A stretch of DNA of 64,000 bases, from contig JAVYIG010000166.1 in assembly GCA_035222895.1 (NCBI GenBank), forward strand, positions 124,001-188,000, written 5' to 3'. Shown one piece after another: positions 42,401-54,400 of this stretch (position 1 is its first letter; each line of letters begins with the position of its first letter). Source of the stretch: Strongylocentrotus droebachiensis (lineage: Eukaryota; Echinodermata; Echinoidea; Camarodonta; Strongylocentrotidae). The position numbers and the translations under genes were made by a program. Below the pieces are notes generated by a model, which did not search any database, was not told where the DNA came from, and saw only the letters and a list, made by a program, of their open reading frames with translations.

Positions 42401-45400
42401 CAAACATCCTTGATCGTAAGATAGAACAAAAACTGCAATAAGACGGAATCCTCCTGAAATAAAGTGATATTAAGAAGTTCTCTAACTTGCAAGTACCCGC
42501 GTTGGCTAACAACATTACTCATACTTAATCAGTGATAAAGAAGACAGAACAACACAGTATAAAAATGCATTGTTTTAGCCAATTAAGTCAATATAAATGA
42601 AAGACTGACAAACCTCGTCAAAGGGGGAGTAGACATGGGGCAAGAAATTGATGTCACATCGTCGTCGTCCACTTCGAGGCCATAACCGATTTCGACATCG
42701 CTGCTTCTCGGCCAGCTGAAGGCATTCACCGCTAGCTAGTGAAAATGAAAAGACAAAACGTTAAAAAATGTAAGCTTAAATTGTTGTCGATCATAGAAAT
42801 ATCTTTCCATTTCTTTTAAAGGTGTACAATATTATACATTTTTCGAAATATAGACGTAGAGCATCAATTAAAGTATATCTCTGTGAAAAAAGACAAAACA
42901 TGAAAAATGTAAGCTTGACATTTTGTCGATAATAGAATTATCTTTCCAAAGTGCTCTCCCCAGGCCTCCATTACTTTTAAAGGTGTACTATATCATAAAA
43001 TTTGTTAAATATAGACGTAAATCATCCATTAAAGTATATCTATAACAAATGGATTATAACTATTTGATGGAATCATATATGGATTTATGTGTGTCTGCTT
43101 TGCACATTGCATTGGAAAGAAGAGAAAAGGCTTGATGACAAACGTAACATTACAAGTTTGATTTGTTCCTGTCTGGATGTGTTGGTATCTTTGTAAATCA
43201 CTGAATGATAATGACTGGAACATTTTAAGTGTTCGACATAAAACGCAATTTTCAGTAAAGTAACAAGAGAGGGAGGAGGAGGAGGAGGGTCGACGGAGAT
43301 GGAGGCGAAGGGACGACTTTAGTTTTTACGGTGAATTGCCGTTTTGGTCTACAACCAGTTTGTCTATTCCCAGCCCGTCTCCTATTCACATGATCTAATA
43401 ATAATTTCGTCTAATTATTATTTTGGTCTAATGACTACGTAGGCTAATGTCCATATAGTCTAATCTCCGATTAGTCTACTACCCATTTGGTCCATTGTTC
43501 ATTTAGTCTAATAACCAGTCAGTCTAAATCCCAGTTTGTATAATACCCATTTCGTCTACCATCTTTAAGGTCTAAAATAATTTGACGATTAATAGCAATG
43601 GAGAGCAGACAAACTTGGAATTAGACCTACTGGAAATTAAACTCAATGAGCAATAGACCAAATGGGTAGTAGACTTATTGAATATTAGACCAAATGGAAA
43701 CTAAACCACTTTTACAGAGATACAATGGGATAAATGTCGAATGCAGATAGGCACATAATATAGGAGATATTTGTGGACATGAGGTACGTTGTCATGGTTA
43801 CAACTTACAACGAGTATGGTCATGCGCTTCTCATATTATTGGGGAACGTTACTCGGCCCTCGTTTTTGGTATCCTTATTAAAAACCCAGAGTCGTTTACT
43901 CGAGATTACTTGTTCCTAACGACTAAACTGCTTAAAAACTTAATATTGTTAACTAGTTTTAATATAGTTTCCTTAGAGCAAGAAAGGCGTTACGTACGTT
44001 ACGCCATTCCAGCTCCCGGCAGACAACAGTTATCATGATTATACTCAATTTTCGGCCCGCAAAGAGCCTGTAACGATGACACAGATGAGAGCATGTGGGA
44101 GAAGATTTATGATAGTGGGAGCAGCGAATTCTTGTTCCTCCGACCCGAATAAACGACAGGTATATCGACCGAGAAGTCAAGTCGAGTCAATTACAATCCC
44201 GTCCAGAACAAAAACCGTTTTTGTACAGCTTACATAAAAGAAGAGGAAGAGATGAAATATATATTGCATAGCGTGGTACATCATACACGGGTCATGGTAG
44301 AAGTATGCGATGGAAAAACAAGAGACGAATTAAATTGCCAATGAATTGGGAATTGGTTTTGAAACACATGTTTGTTCGTTTGAATTCAAGTGCATCAGTG
44401 ATGTATGATACCTTGCTAACAAGAATGTTCGTTTTTAAAAACATTGTAAACATTCTTCACTGTTAACAACATGTTTTCCTTAAAAATGTTGTGAATTATG
44501 ATTGTTGCTGAAATCTTTAATTGTCATAAATCATACTCATTAAACTAGTTTAGGTGAATTTCTCATTATGTTTCAACACAGCCATCATTTGATAAAAACC
44601 ATAAACAAACGAACAAAAGTTAATCATCCCTTCAGTGAATTACACCCTTTGGTGCAAAATTTATGTTGTTTAGCACATGGCCCAATTTTGCGACGCTGTG
44701 TTGTGAATGACCTCAAAGTTTATATGTATGTTCATGTAAACACGGTTAACTTAGGGTGCGTTTAATCGACACTTTTTCACCCTAGAATCACGGTTTCTAA
44801 AGACGTTTAGTTTAAAACGCAATTGCGTTCAAGCGATTTTTCGTCGGTCGTAAAAATAAACGTCTTTGAAAACACAAACATGAAACGCTGAAAAAGATGC
44901 GTTTTGTATCATGATTCAAAAGAATCACGGTCGCTAAAATTCGATTGAACGGACGGAGTTCTCAATCATGATTGTATGACGAAGCCTCTTCCGGTTTGGG
45001 AAAAACCGCGCGCCCGCTTTGCATGCAATTTGCGTTCACTATACCATCGTGGCCTGTTCCGTTATGTTATTCCTTGTTTTTCCTTCTATCATTTCCTCTT
45101 TCTGTCTTTCCTTATGTTATTCTTTGTTTCTTTCTTCTATTCTTATGTTATTCTTTGTTTTGTTTCCTTCTATCACCTTTTCTTATGTTATTCTTTGTTT
45201 TATCATTCTATCATTTGCTCTTTCTGTCTTTCCTTATGTTATTCTTTGTTTTTTTTTCCTTCTATCACCTTTTCTTATGTTATTCTTTGTTTTTATCATT
45301 CTATCATTTGCTCCTTCTGTCTTTCCTTATGTTATTCTTTGTTTCTTCCTTCTATACTTATGTTATTCTTTGTTTTTTCCTTCTATCACCTTTTCTTATG

Positions 45401-48400
45401 TAATTCTTTGTTTTAAGCATTCTATCAATTTCTCTTTCTGTCTTTCCTTATGTTATTCTTTTTTTTCCTTCTATCATCTTCTCTTATGTTATTCTTTGTT
45501 TTTATAATTCTATCACTTTCTCTTATGTTATTCTTTGTTTTAATCATTCTGTTACTTTCTCTTTCTATCTTTCCTTATGTTATTCTTTGATTCTTCCTTC
45601 TTTCACCTTCTCTTATGTTATTCTTTATTTTAATCATTCTATCACTTTCTCTTTCTGTTCTTCCTTATGTTATTCTTTGTTTCTTCCTTCTATTTTGATG
45701 TTATTCTTTGTTTTTTCCTTCTATTACCTTCTCTTTTGTTATTCTTTGTTTCTTCCTTCTATTCTTATGTTATGCTTTGTTTTTTCCTTCTATTACCTTC
45801 TCTTTTGTTATTCTTTGTTTCTTCCTTCTATTTTTATGTTATTCTTTGTTTTTTCCTTCTATTACCTTCTCTTTTGTTATTCTTTGTTTCTTCCTTCTAT
45901 TCTTATGTTATGCTTTGTTTTTTCCTTCTATCACCTTTTATGTAATTCTTTGTTTTAAGCATTCTATCACTCTCTCTTTCTGTCTTTCCTTATGTTATTC
46001 TTTGTTTCTTTCTTCTATTCTTATGTTATTCTTTGTTTTGTTTCCTTCTATCACCTTTTCTTATGTTATTCTTTGTTTTATCATTCTATCATTTGCTCTT
46101 TCTGTCTTTCCTTATGTTATTCTTTGTTTTTTTTTCCTTCTATCACCTTTTCTTATGTTATTCTTTGTTTTTATCATTCTATCATTTGCTCCTTCTGTCT
46201 TTCCTTATGTTATTCTTTGTTTCTTCCTTCTATACTTATGTTATTCTTTGTTTTTTCCTTCTATCACCTTTTCTTATGTAATTCTTTGTTTTAAGCATTC
46301 TATCAATTTCTCTTTCTGTCTTTCCTTATGTTATTCTTTTTTTTCCTTCTATCATCTTCTCTTATGTTATTCTTTGTTTTTATAATTCTATCACTTTCTC
46401 TTATGTTATTCTTTGTTTTAATCATTCTGTTACTTTCTCTTTCTATCTTTCCTTATGTTATTCTTTGATTCTTCCTTCTTTCACCTTCTCTTATGTTATT
46501 CTTTATTTTAATCATTCTATCACTTTCTCTTTCTGTTCTTCCTTATGTTATTCTTTGTTTCTTCCTTCTATTTTGATGTTATTCTTTGTTTTTTCCTTCT
46601 ATTACCTTCTCTTTTGTTATTCTTTGTTTCTTCCTTCTATTCTTATGTTATGCTTTGTTTTTTCCTTCTATTACCTTCTCTTTTGTTATTCTTTGTTTCT
46701 TCCTTCTATTTTTATGTTATTCTTTGTTTTTTCCTTCTATTACCTTCTCTTTTGTTATTCTTTGTTTCTTCCTTCTATTCTTATGTTATGCTTTGTTTTT
46801 TCCTTCTATCACCTTTTATGTAATTCTTTGTTTTAAGCATTCTATCACTCTCTCTTTCTGTCTTTCCTTATGTTATTCTTTGTTTCTTTCTTCTATTCTT
46901 ATGTTATTCTTTGTTTTGTTTCCTTCTATCACCTTTTCTTATGTTATTCTTTGTTTTATCATTCTATCATTTGCTCTTTCTGTCTTTCCTTATGTTATTC
47001 TTTGTTTTTTTTTCCTTCTATCACCTTTTCTTATGTTATTCTTTGTTTTTATCATTCTATCATTTGCTCCTTCTGTCTTTCCTTATGTTATTCTTTGTTT
47101 CTTCCTTCTATACTTATGTTATTCTTTGTTTTTTCCTTCTATCACCTTTTCTTATGTAATTCTTTGTTTTAAGCATTCTATCAATTTCTCTTTCTGTCTT
47201 TCCTTATGTTATTCTTTTTTTTCCTTCTATCATCTTCTCTTATGTTATTCTTTGTTTTTATAATTCTATCACTTTCTCTTATGTTATTCTTTGTTTTAAT
47301 CATTCTGTTACTTTCTCTTTCTATCTTTCCTTATGTTATTCTTTGATTCTTCCTTCTTTCACCTTCTCTTATGTTATTCTTTATTTTAATCATTCTATCA
47401 CTTTCTCTTTCTGTTCTTCCTTATGTTATTCTTTGTTTCTTCCTTCTATTTTGATGTTATTCTTTGTTTTTTCCTTCTATTACCTTCTCTTTTGTTATTC
47501 TTTGTTTCTTCCTTCTATTCTTATGTTATGCTTTGTTTTTTCCTTCTATTACCTTCTCTTTTGTTATTCTTTGTTTCTTCCTTCTATTTTTATGTTATTC
47601 TTTGTTTTTTCCTTCTATTACCTCCTCTTTTGTTATTCTTTGTTTCTTCCTTCTATTCTTATGTTATGCTTTGTTTTTTCCTTCTATCACCTTTTATGTA
47701 ATTCTTTGTTTTAAGCATTCTATCACTCTCTCTTTCTGTCTTTCCTTATGTTATTCTTCGATTCTTCCTTCTTTCACCTTCTCTTATGTTATTCTTTGTT
47801 TTAATCATTCTATCGACTTTATCTTTCTGTCTTTCCTTATGTTATTCTTTGTTTCTTCCTTCTATCACCTTCTCATTCTTTGTCTTATTATTGCGATCTA
47901 TGCTCAAAACAGCAGTCGACAGTCGGCCGTAAACAATTCCAGAAAGCGCGCGCCGAAGTTCCTGGGCCATACTGCGCAGTGTGATGCGCAGTGGTTTGGC
48001 TCGCAATGAGCTAGAATCAGCGTTGATAAAAAATCGATTGAACGCAAACCGCAGTGACCTTGCTTTTTGTAACGGCGTTTTGAATTGTGATTCATGTTTG
48101 TGATTCTAGCTTCGAAAATTCGATTGAACGCACCCTTAGTGAATGTGCGCCTTCGCGAATATGATACCACATTATGTTTCTTGATGCCTCTCTAATAGGC
48201 TTTTAAAGCTGAAAGGAAATGTTTTATTTGAATTTCCCTCTTTAAAGATTGGAATACCTGTGCAATTGAAGGTTATACCGCACAAACCAAATGTAATTAG
48301 ACAAGGTCTAGCATGTATTATACACTTAACCACATACATGTAATAACGGAAATGCTTAATTAACACGTGAGAACAAAATTGTAAAGTTTTTTTTATTTCA

Positions 48401-51400
48401 CTGAATATCTCACGCTTTAGGCAAAGTCATTTTGAGAGCTAATTCTACAGCAAGTCTAGCTCTTGACCACAGATTAAGCGAAGGTAATTATATGACTTAA
48501 TTCGATTATTTAAAAACACAATTTATTTTATATTCTTTCAACTACATTTTGAGTATTCCGCGTTTTTGTCATAAACATTTCGTTCCGCACCTACTCTTGG
48601 GTGTAGGCTAGATGCAAAAAAGCCACGCTTATATTCTTGCAAATGTATTGAGTGTACAAAGAATTCTCAGGCTGCAGGGTTTATTTAAGTGTAAATATTA
48701 AAATTGTAATAATAATTTTAAAAAATATTTTTCATTATCATGTTCTGTATGTATAGTATTACCATTATCATATCATTATTATCAATATGTTATGCTTTCA
48801 TTCATCGCTTGTTACTTCATTATGTATATCTTATTCTGAAGTTTTGTATAATATTCAATGTGTACATGTATTCAAATATGTTATTCAGAGATTTATTTTC
48901 AATAAAAATCGCCTGTCGGAGGGTCCCAAAAATTGAGGAAAAAAAAAAGGAATTTCAACATTAACCGTTGCCTTGATTATTGATCTCATGACTAAGGCTA
49001 TTTGTTTTCTTTTTCAAGTGGGTAGAAATGCCCTACCAACAACCCTGCAAAGTGGTAAGGATCACAAAGTGTATTCACCTTTCATACTATAATTACCCCT
49101 AAAACGTGACGATTCAAATTAATGAGGTATTTTTGAAGGCCAATGGTAATGAAATTCTTTTTCTCCATTTCTTCGTTGGTGCTCTATATGACATCATTTC
49201 TGGTACGTCACAAGTGGGAGTTTAGACACCCACTTTATAAAATTGAAAGATATATTGAGAAAGTCATGACACTGAGGTCAATTAAGTCTAGCCTCTCTGC
49301 TTTCCGGGCGGATTGTGAACTCCGGATTGGGAAATATAAGTAATATAGCAACAAATGTATTCACATGATATCATGACTCAGCTAAAGATCATTAATTGAA
49401 CTATAGACCAATTAGTATTTGAGAATATAACCGAATTAATCGTGTTCATATGACATTGTGTTAATCGATTTCATGATTTTTGTTTGGGGCTGTCATATTT
49501 TCAAGCAATCTGCTTACAATGACAGTCCTTCTTCCGCAAATAATTTTATGTTTCATAACATTTAATTCTTATGACAGTTTACCATTTCGTTTTTGAAAAT
49601 AAAAATCGTTCTATATAATTATTAGCTTATTGTGATTCACTGTCTGAAAAATGATTATTGTTTTTTTTTAAATATTACTTTTGTTATCTGAAAATTGTGT
49701 ACTATGAATGCAAAAGAAATTCAAATCAAACTAAATCAAATCGAATTGTCATTTATCATTCAATAATACCGAGTAAAAATCTTAAAGTTAGACAATATGC
49801 AGAAAAGATGAAAACACAAAATTAAAATGCCCGTTCACGTCTATTTCTACAAGGGCAACCGAACAGTATCCGGCTCATAATGCGAAATGATTCATCATGT
49901 TTTTCTCGCGCATTCGTATTTATCTTTTTTTTAAATAATACCAACAACAAAAAATGGTAACATTTTGAAACGTGAAATAGCTGCTTAGCAACCTGTGTCC
50001 GCTTCCTGACGCAAAAACCCGAAGGACAGTATACAGGTAACCACCACCAGGGGCGGCTTCAGTGATCCCTGGTGCAGAGGAAGGGGGGGGGGGGGGAAGG
50101 GTCCAAAAATGTCCGAGAATTTCACGTGTGGTAGGCACAAGTTCGAAAAATGTCTTATTTTCCGACGTGCCCTTAATGACTATAAAAAGGGGGCGGGGGC
50201 ACAAGTCCGCAAAATGTCTGATATTCCTACGTGCCCTTTAAGACTATAAAAAGGGGGCGGGGGCGGCGCATGGGTCAGCAATGCCCCTTGTTACATCCGC
50301 ACATGAACATTTTTACCAGCACATTGACCGCCAATGTGGGGTCACGTTTTATGGCAGAGGCTGATGATGAAGCGGCTGACATGTATAAAGAAAAATGACT
50401 TTCCTGTTTTGTATCCAACGTTTCGAATATCAAATGATGAGCGAATATCCAATTTCCATCACCTTCTATAAATAGTTCGCTAACGACTCTTGAACAAGAA
50501 TGTTACTCATTGATCACCTTGGCAAGGTCTTGCCATCATACGTGATGTAGTCATATGTTTCCTTTTTCAGCATGTGCTAATTTCAAGGAATTGTTTTTAA
50601 TGATTTGTCCTTCTTGTTATACCTCTATATGCCCTTACAACATTACAAATATTGTTTCCGGAAACTGTCATAAGTTCGACGACATGCCATTGAAACGCGT
50701 TTTAATTGTAATACAATTTTCTATGGGATGTCGGTGAACTTGTACTCCTGACGGTTTCATCAGAGCCATCTATACACAGAGTTTGGCCAACTTGGTTTCA
50801 CTGGGTCACAACCACTGACCACTGGTAGAGGTCAGACTCAGTGGTCACAACATGGCGTATATTCTTTTGTTTTGTGCTTGCCCAACAAAGCAGTAGTCGC
50901 CATAGTGTGTCCAACTCGAACCGGGTTGGCTCAACTATGTGTATAGATGGCTCTGGGTTTCATAAAACCATGCCCAGTTTACATATTGCTTCTTTTGGAT
51001 TGCCTCAGCGACTTTCACCCCACCGCCATGTTGTAACACAGGTCCAATTTCGAACTTCAACCCATGAACCCAAGGACTTACAATTACTCTATGGCAGCTT
51101 CTTTATGAACCAAACGCTAACCATAAACCTAATTTATCCTTCCTCTTCCTCTTCTTCTTCTTCTTCTTTTTTTTTTTTTGGGGGGGGGGGGGGGGACCAA
51201 TTTATGATAACAGGATCCCTACGTATGGTTTTTGTATATGATATCCCCGATGTAATCATACGAAAAATACAGCTTCCCGTCAAACACAAATTGTGGCCTT
51301 TTCGACACCTCCTCAACAATTAAGCTCCATGTAGCCAAACTGATATGAAACAGACGCAAAATGGCAATAACATTTCGCGGGGTGAAATACACATCTCAAA

Positions 51401-54400
51401 CAAAAATAATGCCAAATTAAGACGTTTACGCCATATTTCACGCGAATCAGCTGATCCAAAGTTTCTATGACTTATCTCACAACATTAATCTCCCCATTTT
51501 GCTTCTTTCTTTCTTTCTTTCTTTTTTCTTGACCACGACGAGGTCGCCGCATCTTTTCACACGCGCCGCATTCCTTCTCCCTTTTCTGGTCTATGTCAAC
51601 TTTACCGAAAACTGTTTCTTCTGTGAGTTTATTTCCTTAGCCGATGAGGTCAAGAACTGAAGACCCTTTTCAATCGGTTCTGTGTCAAGAGGTTCCTCTA
51701 AAGAAAGAAAAGGACCAGGGTTTCCCCAATCTATATTGACGCCGGAGTGTATATTTACCCCGCTATTTGCCGATCAAATACGTTTTGGGCACACATCTAT
51801 TTCATTTTTCCATATTTTGTGCATTGGTTGCGGAAAGATTGTGACCACAAATCGTGGAGTGTTTCGTCGATATCTGAAGTGCAGTTTGCTCTGTAGTGAG
51901 GAAGAGTGTCTGAAGACGGAAGTTATTTTACCACTTGGCATTTCTGACTTAACTTTGCTTAAAATGATCGCAAACTTCGCAAAGACTTTAAAGAAATCAA
52001 CTTAAAGGCAATATCAATACGCGTAATGAATTGCCAAAATCATGTATCATTATGTAATTTGTTACTGCGAAGTTCGAATATTCATTAAAGTCAGAGGTGA
52101 CGCACGAGGCTATACAAATTGCCTTCGGTTGATTTTTATTGAAGTCTTTGCAATCATGTAGCCAACTGATAAATTCTTCATACACTACATTGGCCACATC
52201 GATGGCGTATCCAAAATTGGAAACAAGGTGACGACCCCTTCAGGAAGATGTCGGATGTACGTTTACTGACCCCCCCCCCCATTTCTCCGGCTTTCAAACC
52301 CATAGAGGGGGCATGGGGGAGGGAGGGGGGGCTCAACAGTTCCTAATCCAAAGGAATCGTATCTGCCTTGGACGCCGCCCTCAACCCTTTCTGCTGGATA
52401 CGCCACTGATCACCCACCCAAGATTATTTGCCACGTTACTACTTAGTCAAGGTTTGCCCCCGCTATCGTAATCAAGTAGGTCTCGACATTGAGACTACCA
52501 TGACAGTATATACAGCAGTGACAGGTAATGGGCGCAGATTCACACCTTTCCTTTGATACACCGCCACTATCAACCAACGTTTGTTGACGGTAAACGCATC
52601 GTAATGTGCCTCGATCAACACGGTATTGGTGTAAGAATGAGCGTACCGGGTAGTTGGAAAGCATAGACCCGTGGCTACGAAGCTATATATATCCACGGGA
52701 GGTAGGTGGTGGGGTGGCAGCAACGGTGGGGGTGGTGGTGGTGGTTGCGGTGATACAGAGCTGGTATTGAATAGGGTGCTCAGCAACGTTTGGCAGTAAA
52801 TACATCCTAATGTGCATCTGTATCAACAGGGTCCCCGTGTAAGAGTGTAATGAGCCTACGAGAGGTCCCATTAAAATATAGACCCTACTCGTGGCGTCTC
52901 TAGATGAGGGTAGTGGTGGTAGTGGTGGTGGTGATAGGGGGTACTGAAATGGGTGATCATCAACGTTTGTTGACTGTAAACGCATTGCAATGTGCATTTA
53001 TCCAGACGGTATTGATGTAACGACCCTATGAGGAATCCCATGAAAATATAGCCGGACCAAAAGATAAAATTTGTTGGATGATGTAAAAAGGTGTAAGGGA
53101 TGGGTTAACATCTCTTCAAAAATGTATAGCTCAATGACATTATAACAGGTAGTTCGAAAGATTCTGCAACTGCTTATCTGTAGTCGTACCACAAGCAACA
53201 TAAGAGAAGGATACATAAACCTGGGAGATGGGAATGAACTTTACGCATGTTGCATATCACGCATGACATCATAGAGAGAGAGGGGGGGGGGGAGCTAGAG
53301 AAACATCGAGTTTTGTTTGTGAAGACCAAAAAGCAAATTATATGCGATTTGTTGACACAGGTCAGATAGCATTGGTCACCCCCGCTTTGATATGCCGCCG
53401 GTATCTGTGGACCTTGTTGACTGCATGCTCTTTTAATTTGTATTATGACTTTAAAACATCGCTGTGTTCCGGAGAGCGTGGGGGACACACAGCCAAGCCC
53501 CAAATAAATTAGTAATAAGTCGGTGGTGAACTTAACACATCAATACAGCTCTTTGGGATAAGCATGGACCTACATGCAACAGACTGACACAAAATATTTG
53601 CAAGATTGAAAAACCATCGTTTTCTAGAACACCAATACTGTCTCCAAATCGATACAATCTCCCAATACCTATAAAATGAAGGTACGGGCGACTATAGGTC
53701 ATAACCCCAATAAAGATCATAATAAAATGATCATGTATTTATAAGAAGCTCTTACACTTGGATCCTAGTACTTTTTTGTTTATCTGCATACAATGTAGGA
53801 CTACACAAAACTCTGCTCAGGTCCAAAAATGGATTTTAACATTTTCGGAGAAGATGAACATTTTTCAGGCACTCGATTAAATATGGATTCTGAAAATTGC
53901 CTAGAATCGCACCAAATGCTAACCAACTATAGGAGAGGCATACGGGTACAATTTCGCCAAGGGGCTACTGTCCACTGTCGAAATAATTATCAGGTTTGTG
54001 GTAAACATTTGTAATTTCGCAACTCTTGAGGAAAGGCAGGTGGTAGCCCCCTAGAATGAACTCCCATCGCATCGTACCATGGACCTACTAACTATCGTAC
54101 GCATATCCCTGCATCCTTTACACACCTCCACCGTGTCCACTTCGCTGTCTATGGGCGCGTTCATGCTTGATTTTGACGGCCAGAATCAGGCATCTGTTAC
54201 GTGTTTAGTTTAAAACACGCTTGCGTTCATGCTCACTTTTGTAGAATCACCGAAAAACGGCGATCACGAACGCCGATCGTAAACTCACAAAAAGATGCGT
54301 TTACAATTGTAAACGCGTTTAAATGGGGTCAACGCATTGACCTCTAGTGGGTCTACGTAGCATGCACATTGAAGGTCACACAAGGCCACACAAGGAGAAT

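Larger units (their letters stand above)
38041..42613. other. Large intron of the reverse-strand gene, no other gene seen
   Basis: Between exons 2 and 3 (36887-42613) I see no coding sequence. Contents: a hairpin at 38682-38733, a degenerate tandem array at 39920-40880, and a two-copy 70-bp duplication at 41287-41417. Confidence 0.55.

Noticed and set aside
42614..42731. Alternative frame of exon 2 of the reverse-strand gene (VNAFSWPRSSDVEIGYGLEV...)
   Set aside because: Open, but its phase does not fit the donor of exon 1 with the first CTAG acceptor or the phase of exon 3; the other frame fits both.
44972..48009. Many overlapping 80-225 codon frames rich in F, L, S and C
   Set aside because: Products of the pyrimidine-rich satellite. 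The same frames recur at exactly 878-bp spacing and have no independent support.
50841..51323. 160-codon frame
   Set aside because: Contains the right half of a hAT MITE and a TTC/T/G homopolymer tract.
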